From assembly GCA_963989245.1 (NCBI GenBank), contig CAXDII010000267.1, positions 354,001-418,000 on the forward strand: 64,000 bases of DNA, given 5' to 3'. The notes beneath the pieces were generated by a model. It worked only from the letters and a program-made list of their open reading frames with translations, was not told the origin of the DNA and made no database searches. The stretch is from Nansenia antarctica (Eukaryota > Chordata > Actinopteri > Argentiniformes > Microstomatidae). The position numbers and the translations under genes were made by a program. This document shows positions 41,961-51,325 of this stretch, one piece after another. Numbering within the stretch: the stretch's first letter is position 1; each line of letters starts with the position of its first letter.

Positions 41961-42111
41961 TCTGTTCTTATCAGTTTAATATCTGATACGTCCCCTACCC
42001 GGGGACCATATATTAAATTGATTTTTGCAACAGGGAGCTGGAATCGGGGCTTGCTCCGTCCACTCCACGCATCGACCTGGTATTGCAGTACATCCAGGAA
42101 CGGTGCACTCC
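41961..42111 (+). pseudogene. U2 snRNA 3' part (copy d)
   Basis: U2 from about nt 39 to the 3' end following the A-rich Keno-A terminus. It has the GGGG stem in the unmutated form (CTACCCGGGGACC), unlike copies b and c. No 5' partner exists in its array position, because the palindrome centre lies upstream. Confidence 0.92.
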
Positions 42112-42160
42112 TATCTCATGTGAAGAAGAAGAAGAAGAAACAATTTATAGAAGAGAAGAA

Positions 42161-42266
42161 GAACTCAAGGGCACACTAGTAGTGGTGTGGTTTCAGGCGG
42201 GATTTGAACTCACAACCTTCCGATCACAAGTCCAACTCACTATCCACTAGACCACCACTACCCACT
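42161..42266 (-). repeat. tRNA-derived SINE (mirrored)
   Basis: Reverse-strand SINE downstream of U2 copy d. Its tail appears as (GAA)n. Confidence 0.88.
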
Positions 42267-42282
42267 AAGAAGAAGAAGAAGA

Positions 42283-42313
<31 letters not shown>

Positions 42314-42444
42314 AAGAAGAAGAAGAAGAAGAAGAAGAAGAAGAAGAAGAAGAAGAAGAAGAAGAAGAAGAAGAAGAAGAAGAAGAAGAAGAAGAAGAAG
42401 AAGAAGAAGAAGAAGAAGAAGAAGAAGAAGAAGAAGAAGAAGAA
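42267..42444. repeat. (GAA)n microsatellite
   Basis: About 175 bp of AAG/GAA with one GATAAG interruption near 42280. Mirror of the TTC tract at 28840-29062. Confidence 0.9.
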
Positions 42445-42549
42445 GAACTCAAGGGCACACTAGTAGTGGTGTGGTTTCAGGCGGGATTTGAACTCACAAC
42501 TTTCCGATCACAAGTCCAACGCACTATCCACTAGACCACCACTACCCAC

Positions 42550-42550
<1 letters not shown>
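42445..42550 (-). repeat. tRNA-derived SINE (mirrored)
   Basis: Same family. It is followed by a short (GAA)n and TAATAATAATTAATTTG, the mirror of the AATTACAAATTAATTC tail of the left units. Confidence 0.88.
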
Positions 42551-42580
<30 letters not shown>

Positions 42581-42648
42581 AAGAAGAAGAAGAAGAAGAA
42601 TAATAATAATTAATTTGTAATTAAAAAAAAAATTATAGAAGAGAAGAA

Positions 42649-42753
42649 GAACTCAAGGGCACACTAGTAGTGGTGTGGTTTCAGGCGGGATTTGAACTCA
42701 CAACCTTCCGATCACAAGTCCAACTCACTATCCACTAGACCACCACTACCCAC
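42649..42753 (-). repeat. tRNA-derived SINE abutting U2 promoter
   Basis: Mirrors 22854-22958 and 28695-28799. Ends at CCCACAAAAAACGCAC, where the U2 promoter block starts. Confidence 0.88.
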
Positions 42754-42972
42754 AAAAAACGCACAAGCCTTTCGCCTTTTACTAAAGACTTCTGTGGAGA
42801 GGAACACTTACGAGTTCAAGCTATTTTTGGCAGGCTCTGCGTCTAGCTGAGCCCATATCCGTGTTTCAAGGTAAGCCAGGTGGGGGTCACAGGTCACAGG
42901 TCACAGGTCAACCCAGCTTTCACACTTTGACCTTAATGGCGGCGGAGGTGGGCGCGGTTCAATTTATGGGTT
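42754..42972 (+). promoter_or_regulatory. U2 snRNA promoter block (intact gene)
   Basis: 219 bp conserved in every array unit. A PSE-like TTTCACACTTTGACCTTAA lies at 42918-42936 (-55 to -37), the usual place for the snRNA proximal element bound by SNAPc. Four nuclear-receptor-type half sites, GGGTCA then AGGTCA three times, each separated by a single C, occupy 42884-42910. No octamer is evident. No TATA box is expected for a pol II snRNA gene. Confidence 0.72.
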
Positions 42973-43161
42973 ATCGCTTCTCGGCCTTTTGGCTAAGATC
43001 AAGTGTAGTATCTGTTCTTATCAGTTTAATATCTGATACGTCCCCTACCCGGGGACCATATATTAAATTGATTTTTGCAACAGGGAGCTGGAATCGGGGC
43101 TTGCTCCGTCCACTCCACGCATCGACCTGGTATTGCAGTACATCCAGGAACGGTGCACTCC
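42973..43161 (+). ncRNA. RNU2: U2 spliceosomal snRNA, intact copy
   Basis: 189 nt starting ATCGCTTCTCGGCC. It carries the branch-site recognition GTAGTA at nt 33-38 (43005-43010), the stem IIa/b region, the Sm site AATTGATTTTTGC near 43070 and the 3' stem-loops III and IV, ending GGTGCACTCC. It is the only uninterrupted U2 in the window and has a full promoter. U2 base-pairs with intron branch sites in the spliceosome. The downstream CTATCTCATG then A-rich stretch may contain the 3' box, but no clear consensus is visible. Confidence 0.96.
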
Positions 43162-43225
43162 TATCTCATGTAAAAAATAAAAAAAATAAAGAAGAAGAAG
43201 AAGAAGAAGAAGAAGAAGAAGAGTT

Positions 43226-43350
43226 CCGTGGAGAGGAACACTTACGAGTTCAAGCTATTTTTGGCAGGCTCTGCGCCTAGCCGAGCCCATATCCGTGTTT
43301 CAAGGTAAGCCAGGTGGGGGTCACAGGTCAACCCAGCTTTCACACTTTGA
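43226..43350 (+). promoter_or_regulatory. Truncated U2 promoter block
   Basis: Repeats the U2 promoter from GTGGAGAGGAACAC to CACACTTTGA with only two GGTCA half sites in place of four. It breaks within the PSE-like element and joins a tRNA-Ile body. No U2 follows. Confidence 0.85.
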
Positions 43351-43351
43351 A

Positions 43352-43421
43352 GGTTAGCTCAGTTGGTTAGAGCGTCGTGCTAATAACGCGAAGGTCGCGG
43401 GTTCGATACCCGTACTGGCCA
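43352..43421 (+). pseudogene. tRNA-Ile(AAT), 5' end replaced
   Basis: The body from nt 5 onward matches the intact tRNA-Ile at 44982, including anticodon AAT and the TTCGATA T-loop. The first bases (GGCC) are replaced by U2 promoter sequence (TTGAA), so the acceptor stem cannot form. A rearrangement breakpoint lies inside the gene. Confidence 0.88.
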
Positions 43422-43775
43422 ATACTCTGGAGGTTTCCATGGCCCTCTGCATATGTCTTGAAATAAGCAATGCCGTAACTCCTTGGTTGAAGCAACTGTA
43501 CTATAATAGCCCTAGTCCCTCATCAAGTTTAGATGTCCACCTTCAACACACACCTGTGGCTATTTTACTGAACATATTCCCATGGAGTATAAACATCAGG
43601 CTTACAAAGAATCTTTACATGAGGTTCAGAAAAGGTCACTTTCCACACGCAAGCATTTACTGTGAAGCAATGTTTCGACACAAATTATGGGGGACATACT
43701 TTACAAGAAAGGAATAGGCCTGCTGTTCTCCATGTGTCCGTACAATCCAGCGGTGGGCTTGTGTCAAAATACAAT
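43422..43775. repeat. tRNA-Ile/Ala spacer, copy 1
   Basis: About 350 bp repeated at 45056-45410 with only a few differences. No gene inside. It links tRNA-Ile (plus) and tRNA-Ala (minus). Confidence 0.85.
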
Positions 43776-43848
43776 TGGAGAATGCGGGCATCGATCCCAC
43801 TACTTCTCGCATGCTAAGCGAGCGCTCTACCATTTGAGCTAATTCCCC
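43776..43848 (-). tRNA. tRNA-Ala(AGC)
   Basis: 73 nt starting GGGGAATTAGCTC, with anticodon AGC in the loop TTAGCAT, T-loop ATCGATG and 3' end CATTCTCCA. The acceptor stem is fully paired and the T stem has one G-T wobble. A TTTT terminator follows on the minus strand (43766-43769). Looks functional. Confidence 0.93.
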
Positions 43849-44981
43849 TACCTATTAAAAGCTTACAGTGATCTCAAGAAAGAATGCTATACTATAACCA
43901 TGTCATTTTTAGTCAAGAGTTGACCTGGTATTTCACCCCATAATGATACTTGCCATAGGTAATTGTTGGGCTTTGAAAGCATTGTGGTCATTACATCCAG
44001 AGTCATACCCCAACTTGATAGCACTTTCCTAGACCAGATACAAGAGAGCTGCTAAAGTTGAAGTATACTTCTTGATGTTCTAAGAAAGCCTGTTTGCTTG
44101 CAGAGACATAGCTAAAGTACTGTTAAACATTTGAGACTAACCCAAAGAGAAGCACTCATGACATAGGCATCAAGTAATGCTGACATTTGAAGAAATATAT
44201 GTGTGTTTCCAGCAACAAACAGAGTCTCTTCTAAAGAGTAGTAGTTGCATTAATCACTTCAATCTACCCCAACGTGTAGCACTTACTGCATTATGAGATC
44301 AAGTCAATGCTAAGGTTAGGGTAACGATTGTGAAGAAAAGAGATTGCTGCATTTTCCAGATTCACACATGGCCACTTACTGGATATATCATGATGCTTGT
44401 TTTCCCAGGAGGTCTTTTCTAAGCTGTATGTCCTCCAAGAGTCCAACTGAAGTGCATTTCTGACCAGGGATGAGTTCATTTTAAATGACTTTGGACAGAA
44501 AATGGTGGCTGTGTTGTTAAAAGCCACGCCCCCAGTTACATACGCTGTGATCACCATGTTAATGTGCAATTAACGATTCAGATTCATGAGCCTGAACAAT
44601 TGTGTGGCAACAATTGAACTGGGTCTTGATTTCGAAAAAAGGCACATTCCAATTCTAGTCTATAGATTGGGTTAAATACATGGGAATGGAATTCATAATA
44701 GCATGGTTGAATTGAGGTTATCTTCCATGATGATCAGAATTTCTCTGCTATGACATGTTATTGTGGTGTCTCTTGGTACACATGGTCACCACCTAGTGGC
44801 TGTTACTGCTACCCCAGAGAGTAGCACTTACCTAATGGATACAAAATGAATTACCACTACCATAACTCCTTAGTTGAAGGAACTGCCATTTGAGCTAATT
44901 CCACTTCCTATCACAAGGCTACAGTGATCGCAAGAAAGAATGGTATATTTTAACAGTGTCTTTTTGACTCAAGCAGTGCAT
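43849..44981. other. tRNA cluster spacer, no gene seen
   Basis: AT-rich, no frame of interest. At 44887-44945 the motif GCCATTTGAGCTAATTCC plus following bases repeats the 5' edge of the tRNA-Ala region (43830-43920), so a decayed tRNA-Ala remnant lies just upstream of the intact tRNA-Ile. Confidence 0.7.
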
Positions 44982-45055
44982 GGCCGGTTAGCTCAGTTGG
45001 TTAGAGCGTCGTGCTAATAACGCGAAGTTCGCGGGTTCGATACCCGTACTGGCCA
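44982..45055 (+). tRNA. tRNA-Ile(AAT)
   Basis: 74 nt: GGCCGGTTAGCTCAGTTGG (A box), loop CTAATAA with anticodon AAT, B box GGTTCGATACC, acceptor closing ACTGGCC plus A. One variable-loop change (G to T) relative to the 43352 copy does not affect pairing. No long T run follows closely, so termination is uncertain. Confidence 0.93.
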
Positions 45056-45410
45056 AATACTCTGGAGGTTTCCATGGCCCTCTGCATATGTCTTGAAATA
45101 AGCAATGCCGTAACTCCTTGGTTGAAGCAACTGTACTATAATAGCCCTAGTCCCTCATCAAGTTTAGATGTCCACCTTCAACACACACCTGTGGCTATTT
45201 TACTGAACATATTCCCATGGAGTATAAACATCAGGCTTACAAAGAATCTTTACATGAGGTTCAGAAAAGGTCACTTTCCACACGCAAGCATTTACTGTGA
45301 AGCAATGTTTCGACACAAATTATTGGGGACATACTTTACAAGAAAGGAATAGGCCTGCTGTTCTCCATGTGTCCGTTCAATCCGGCGGTGGGCTTGTGTC
45401 AAAATACAAT
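45056..45410. repeat. tRNA-Ile/Ala spacer, copy 2
   Basis: Second copy of 43422-43775 (offset about 1,634). Confidence 0.85.
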
Positions 45411-45446
45411 TGGAGAATGCGGGCATCGATCCCGCTACTTCCCGCA
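45411..45446 (-). pseudogene. tRNA-Ala 3' half
   Basis: Only the T arm and 3' acceptor strand of tRNA-Ala remain. The sequence breaks at CTTCCCGCA, 14 bp before the hairpin at 45460. Confidence 0.88.
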
Positions 45447-45459
45447 GAGATATGCCTAC

Positions 45460-45509
45460 ACTACTGCCATAGACTTTGCATTGGCCCATTCATTGTCTAT
45501 GGCAGTAGT
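45460..45509. repeat. 15-bp perfect hairpin
   Basis: ACTACTGCCATAGAC (45460-45474) and GTCTATGGCAGTAGT (45495-45509) with a 20-nt loop, located where tRNA-Ala is truncated. It may be a small MITE or a fold-back end. Confidence 0.85.
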
Positions 45510-45588
45510 TAAGATCCCGTTCACTTTGGTAGTTCTATATAGTTCATATATTTTCGGCCACCGGATGGTTTTGTGGCGCATTGAGCAG

Positions 45589-45720
45589 TGACGTCACGTC
45601 ACAACACTGAAATCAACTCGACTGCACTATTTCCTGAAAGGCAAAGACAGCGTACCGTCTTTCTCGCGTTCTAAACTCTCAAGTTTACTTTCTTCGTTTG
45701 GTTAATAGGTAAGTCACAAA
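45589..45720 (+). promoter_or_regulatory. CRE-containing promoter-like stretch
   Basis: TGACGTCACGTCAC at 45589-45602 contains a perfect CRE. A GTAAGT donor-like motif lies at about 45710. No exon structure can be confirmed, so this is only a candidate. Confidence 0.25.
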
Positions 45721-45769
45721 CATTAACTGTAATAATATATAATAAGTAGACATACAAGAGGGGCTGCAG

Positions 45770-45961
45770 AAAGCACTGCACTTTATATATGTTGCACTAT
45801 CCAATGCACTGTTGTCTGTCCTGTGTTGCCCTGTTTTTTTGCATTTGTTTTTGTATACACGTGAAAAAAGTATAAACGCACTTACTGTAATGCCGAAGCA
45901 AATTCCTATATGTGTATGCATAATGGCAATAAACGTTATCTGAATCTGAATCTGAATCTGA
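45770..45961 (+). mobile_element. LINE 3' end with (TGAATC)n tail
   Basis: GCAAATTCCTATATGTGTATGC, ATAATGGCAATAAA, then four TGAATC repeats (45939-45961) is the typical end of a fish non-LTR element. Only about 190 bp is recognisable. The family is not assigned firmly. Confidence 0.6.
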
Positions 45962-46013
45962 AAAGCGGACAGTTTTCAGTTTACGGTACTTTTGCTGTAC
46001 TTGACTCGTTATC

Positions 46014-46061
46014 GGACATGTCTGTCAGGTCCGGACATGTCTGTCAGGTCCGGACGTGTCT
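46014..46061. promoter_or_regulatory. Tandem p53-type half sites
   Basis: GGACATGTCT at 46014-46023 and 46033-46042 both fit RRRCWWGYYY, 9 bp apart. A third, GGACGTGTCT, at 46052 misses one W. They sit in an imperfect 19-bp tandem repeat. Motif match only. Confidence 0.3.
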
Positions 46062-46263
46062 ACGGTAACATATATGTATATATATATCAGTGGCGGCTGG
46101 CCGATAGAGGGCGCTGGGGCGCCGCCCCCACCTTCACTTCCTGGTTGCGATTTGTAAAAGTTTTTTTTTTAAATAAACATTGTTTATTCACAAAATGCGG
46201 CTGATATTCTGTCGGCGCCTATCAGCATTCATTAAAAATCCTCCAATACAATAAACATTTTTA

Positions 46264-46266
<3 letters not shown>

Positions 46267-46297
<31 letters not shown>
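46267..46297. repeat. (GT)n microsatellite
   Basis: About 15 GT dinucleotides inside the TIR element. Confidence 0.9.
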
Positions 46298-46300
<3 letters not shown>

Positions 46301-46788
46301 CTCACTGTTAAAATACATAGGGAGAGAACGCGGGGCGCCGTGTCAATGCAAGTCTATGCCAGGACGAAAACTTTTCGCTTACACGTGAGCTGTAGCAGCG
46401 CTCCAATTGGCTGTCTCTATTTCTTGGCCAGGACGCACATTTGTGCGCCCTGGCCAAGAAATCTCCGGTTGTATTGCAGACAATGCATTATGCTGAGGAC
46501 TCCCGACTTCCGGTTTTCCGGACTTCGGGCTTCCGGAGTATTTTAAATGAACATTCGTAATGTCTGTCTCTGATGTTCATGGTCAATTAAATCAGCCTAT
46601 TTTGTGCAACTAATAATGTTCCCGCTAATGGGTTAACCAAGCAGCCTTGCACCTAACGTGCAAACACCTATCTTCGAACTATTCATTGCAATATGCGCGG
46701 GGCAAGGCGGAGGTACGGGTAAACACGGCTCATGTTCTGTCATCAAAGGTAAGAGTTGGTTTTCTTTAACTCATCTGATGCATTGTTG

Positions 46789-48878
46789 TGTTTCTGACAT
46801 GGTCTGGTTGTGTTTCTGACATGGTCTGGTTGTGTTACAGACATGGTCTGGTTGTGTTACAGACATGGTCTGGTTGTGTTTCTGACATGGTCTGGTTGTG
46901 TTACAGACATGGTCTGGTTGTGTTTCTGACATGGTCTGGTTGTGTTACAGACATGGTCTGGTTGTGTTACAGACATGGTCTGGTTGTGTTACAGACATGG
47001 TCTGGTTGTGTTTCTGACATGGTCTGGTTGTGTTTCTGACATGGTCTGGTTGTGTTACAGACATGGTCTGGTTGTGTTTCTGACATGGTCTGGTTGTGTT
47101 TCTGACATGGTCTGGTTGTGTTTCTGACATGGTCTGGTTGTGTTACAGACATGGTCTGGTTGTGTTTCTGACATGGTCTGGTTGTGTTACAGACATGGTC
47201 TGGTTGTGTTACAGACATGGTCTGGTTGTGTTTCTGACATGGTCTGGTTGTGTTTCTGACATGGTCTGGTTGTGTTTCTGACATGGTCTGGTTGTGTTAC
47301 AGACATGGTCTGGTTGTGTTACAGACATGGTCTGGTTGTGTTTCTGACATGGTCTGGTTGTGTTTCTGACATGGTCTGGTTGTGTTTCTGACATGGTCTG
47401 GTTGTGTTACAGACATGGTCTGGTTGTGTTACAGACATGGTCTGGTTGTGTTTCTGACATGGTCTGGTTGTGTTACAGACATGGTCTGGTTGTGTTTCTG
47501 ACATGGTCTGGTTGTGTTACTGACATGGTCTGGTTGTGTTTCTGACATGGTCTGGTTGTGATACTGACATGGTCTGGTTGTGTTTCTGACATGGTCTGGT
47601 TGTGATACAGACATGGTCTGGTTGTGTTTCTGACATGGTCTGGTTGTGTTTCTGACATGGTCTGGTTGTGTTTCTGACATGGTCTGGTTGTGTTTCTGAC
47701 ATGGTCTGGTTGTGTTACAGACATGGTCTGGTTGTGTTACAGACATGGTCTGGTTGTGTTTCTGACATGGTCTGGTTGTGTTTCTGACATGGTCTGGTTG
47801 TGTTACAGACATGGTCTGGTTGTGTTACAGACATGGTCTGGTTGTGTTTCTGACATGGTCTGGTTGTGATACTGACATGGTCTGGTTGTGTTACAGACAT
47901 GGTCTGGTTGTGTTTCTGACATGGTCTGGTTGTGTTTCTGACATGGTCTGGTTGTGTTTCTGACATGGTCTGGTTGTGTTACAGTCATGGTCTGGTTGTG
48001 TTTCTGACATGGTCTGGTTGTGATACAGACATGGTCTGGTTGTGTTACAGACATGGTCTGGTTGTGTTACAGACATGGTCTGGTTGTGTTACTGACATGG
48101 TCTGGTTGTGTTACAGACATGGTCTGGTTGTGTTTCTGACATGGTCTGGTTGTGTTACAGTCATGGTCTGGTTGTGTTTCTGACATGGTCTGGTTGTGTT
48201 ACAGACATGGTCTGGTTGTGATACAGACATGGTCTGGTTGTGTTTCTGACATGGTCTGGTTGTGTTTCTGACATGGTCTGGTTGTGTTACAGACATGGTC
48301 TGGTTGTGTTACAGACATGGTCTGGTTGTGTTTCTGACATGGTCTGGTTGTGTTACAGACATGGTCTGGTTGTGTTACAGACATGGTCTGGTTGTGTTTC
48401 TGACATGGTCTGGTTGTGTTTCTGACATGGTCTGGTTGTGTTTCTGACATGGTCTGGTTGTGTTACAGACATGGTCTGGTTGTGTTACAGACATGGTCTG
48501 GTTGTGTTACAGACATGGTCTGGTTGTGTTACAGACATGGTCTGGTTGTGTTTCTGACATGGTCTGGTTGTGTTTCTGACATGGTCTGGTTGTGATACAG
48601 ACATGGTCTGGTTGTGTTTCTGACATGGTCTGGTTGTGATACAGACATGGTCTGGTTGTGTTTCTGACATGGTCTGGTTGTGTTTCTGACATGGTCTGGT
48701 TGTGTTTCTGACATGGTCTGGTTGTGTTTCTGACATGGTCTGGTTGTGTTACAGACATGGTCTGGTTGTGTTTCTGACATGGTCTGGTTGTGTTTCTGAC
48801 ATGGTCTGGTTGTGTTACAGACATGGTCTGGTTGTGTTTCTGACATGGTCTGGTTGTGTTTCTGACATGGTCTGGTTG
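46789..48878. repeat. Minisatellite, 95 x 22 bp, two-state
   Basis: The 2,090 bp divide into exactly 95 units of 22 bp with no length change. The constant part is ACATGGTCTGGTTGTG and the variable part is mainly TTTCTG (50 units) or TTACAG (34 units). Eleven units carry TTACTG, ATACTG, ATACAG or TTACAGTC variants, concentrated in units 34-66 and 83-85. The two states are interspersed. TTACAG units form CAGAC-ATG-GTCTG hairpins; TTTCTG units cannot. Open frames in all phases are repeat artefacts. Confidence 0.95.
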
Positions 48879-49359
48879 TGATACATCATTGAATGTGTTG
48901 ACCTGCTGTGATGTGTTGACCACCATCACTCTCCATCATCATCCATCATGTGTCTATGAAATAGATAGTTACTGTACTACTGACTGCAGCATTCATCTCT
49001 GCTCATTGATGTAGCCATGTCACACAGACACATAGTACACATATTCATCTGCTACCTTTATTAACCTGAGTGTAGCTGTGAGGCCTGTACTAGCCTTGTT
49101 GACTAGACTTCCTCCTTGTCTGACACTGGGTATTGGACCGTACCGACGTCCATAGACCGGTCACTCTTCCACCTCAGTGTCTGTAGTTGACAGGGTAACT
49201 TCTCCATGGCCCACACGGTCATTTTAATGGTGAAAGTTGAAATTATACAGTGGTTGTAATGCCAGTGCGTGTTTTATGCACGTGCACGCGAAAAAAAGTC
49301 GTGCACGCGAAAGAGGACCCCCCCGCCACACTGCTGTGCCCCACCCAAATTTTTTTGCA
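48879..49359. other. Right interior of the TIR element, no gene
   Basis: Contains CATCATCCATCATC-type stretches and a GC-rich block (about 49270-49330) before the right TIR. No supported frame. Confidence 0.6.
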
Positions 49360-49372
49360 CCAGCCGCCACTG

Positions 49373-51020
49373 ATATATATATATATATATATAGGTAACA
49401 TATTCAAAGCTATTTCGATATTGATTTGCCAAGCTACTGTACGGCTACACATCGGACAAGTCTGCTGTCTCAATACTTTGTTCAACAGTTGTTAAATTAA
49501 CAATGTTAATAACAGTGTGTGGGTTTTGCGAACCGTCTTGCGAGTTATTCATAGTGTTATGGTTGTGCAATGTTTTAGATACTACTGCAATGCTAGTCTA
49601 CACAGTTTTGCACAATGATAGCCTGGCCATACTATACAGCATTAGGCTACTGTACATAATATGTACACCAGTATTGTACAAATGATATGACTGCTGCCTA
49701 GCAGTGCCCACAATGTTGTCATTTAGTAAATCCCCCAGTGTTACACTGTGATATTAACTTTCAAATAGGCCTAAATCAAATCAAATCAATCAGGTGTAAT
49801 TTATATTATAGGACAATTAAAGTGTAAATGTATGTACAGTTAGTTTATTTACAAGTTTAGTTAGCCTACATGTATTTACAATGTATGTCTGCTCTGTACA
49901 GTACATGTGTAATTGCATGTTTTATTACATTCCATATTGTATCTATTTGTAGGAGGAGGATAAGTGTTCATACGAGTTCTCTTTTTGCATCCTTTTTGAA
50001 GATGTGTTTCAAGGGTTTGGCATGTACATTACAGTATGTAAGAGGCATTTTGAGCAGGTGACACCCATACAATTTAGAAACATACCAAACCCTTGATTTC
50101 ACAATCAATGTGTTTAAACATGCATACCGTCACTGAGGCTTTACCTGCTTTAAAGAAGTGAACATTGAACTAAATATCCATTCATAACAAATAGCCTATA
50201 TACCAATGTATATGTAATTCTCATCAGATGAGACATATTCACATCAGAGTAGACATACTGAGACTTATTAATGTTCAAATCAGCTTGACAGACTATAACA
50301 GGTAATGACAGAATGTGGCTATAACCCATTTACAAGCATGATGAATAAGCCAGGCATTAGTGAGGGAGAGAATAACACTTTATTTTCTTTTACAGTGAGG
50401 AGAAAACTGACTGCTTCAGTTACACTCTTGAGACCAGCTCATGATGATGAATCCGATGTGACTGCGTCTCCTTTGCAAGGTTAATTCATGTACATTACTG
50501 TGTGTCCCATCTTTATTCACTGTCAAAGTGATTTCCAGTTGTGTGAAGTTTCATGTTACCTGCTCCTTCAGCTCCAGTGAAGGTCCTGCTGCCAATACCT
50601 CCTCAGCGGCTTGCCTGGGCCCCATCCTTAGGCCTACACTCTAGAACCCGCCGTGTGGGAATACAGTATGTCATTTCAGTTTATTTATATTGCACACAAT
50701 TTCAACCAGGTCTGTTATTTTGATTGAAAGTCATCTGTAAATGTTGGTACTTTGCTGTGGATATTTAACAAACTATTGAGACTTCTTTTGCATCCTATTA
50801 CCTTAGATCCTACATTACATGTTTGTTTATTAGTTTATTTGACAGGGATAATGCACAATACATATATTGCTTCAGATATAGTTCAGAGCTAATTTCCATC
50901 TGTAGTCCCTGGGGGAAGGGTAACAAGACAATAGGGAAACAGGATACACTAATACAAATGACTAAGATACAATAAAGTTCTAATCAACAATGGAATAATA
51001 ATAATAAATATATATATATA
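49373..51020. other. AT-rich DNA with weak exon-like blocks
   Basis: Nothing certain. A block at 50033-50095 could encode VCKRHFEQVTPIQF after an acceptor-like TTACAG, loosely like the end of a THAP zinc finger. Blocks after CTTTTACAG (50396) and CTCCTTCAG (50572) are also exon-like. No continuous gene model follows, so any gene here is decayed or illusory. Confidence 0.25.
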
Positions 51021-51213
51021 TGTTACGGTACATGTGAGAAGACGGCACATGTGGGAAAACTAGTGTTAGGGTTAGGTGCTACGTCGACTTGGTACATGAT
51101 GGCATGTCTAACCCTAACCCTATCCTTATCCCTAACCCTAACCGTAGCACCTTAGCACCTAACCCTAACCCTAGTTTTCCCACATGTACCGTATTCCCAC
51201 ATGTACCGTAACA
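51021..51213. mobile_element. Palindromic MITE-like element with telomere-like repeats
   Basis: 16-bp perfect terminal inverted repeats (TGTTACGGTACATGTG and its complement) flanked by TATATATA on both sides. The second layer of arms carries GGGAAAACTAGTGTTAGGGTTAGG on the left and the complementary CCTAACCCTAACCCTAG... on the right. The element contains several CCCTAA repeats, a short interstitial telomere-like array. Confidence 0.75.
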
Positions 51214-51300
51214 TATATATATATATAAATGATGTTGATAATAAAAATAAAAATAAAGTAAAAACATTACAACACAACATTACACTAGTTAAGACACACA

Positions 51301-51325
51301 CACATCATCATCATCATCATCATCA
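51301..51325. repeat. (CAT)n microsatellite
   Basis: About 8 ATC/CAT units following ACACACAC. Confidence 0.85.

Larger units (their letters stand above)
46088..49372. mobile_element. Non-autonomous TIR transposon, hAT-like
   Basis: Left end CAGTGGCGGCTGG (46088-46100) and right end CCAGCCGCCACTG (49360-49372) are perfect 13-bp inverted repeats. Both are flanked by ATATATAT, compatible with an 8-bp duplication but not provable in TA-rich DNA. The 3,285-bp interior has no transposase. It contains a (GT)n tract and the 95-unit minisatellite. Confidence 0.7.

Noticed and set aside
46788..48929. Many overlapping frames of 60-140 codons on both strands, and the idea of a CRISPR array
   Set aside because: A 22-bp unit has no forced stops, so all phases stay open with a 22-residue period. 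There are no spacers of unique sequence and the genome is eukaryotic.
49870..50100. THAP zinc finger gene
   Set aside because: Only one short C-x-x-H-F-like block. No preceding C-x2-4-C and no coherent exon chain.
51083..51180. Chromosome end
   Set aside because: The telomere-like repeats are short, in both orientations and inside an inverted-repeat element in the middle of the window.
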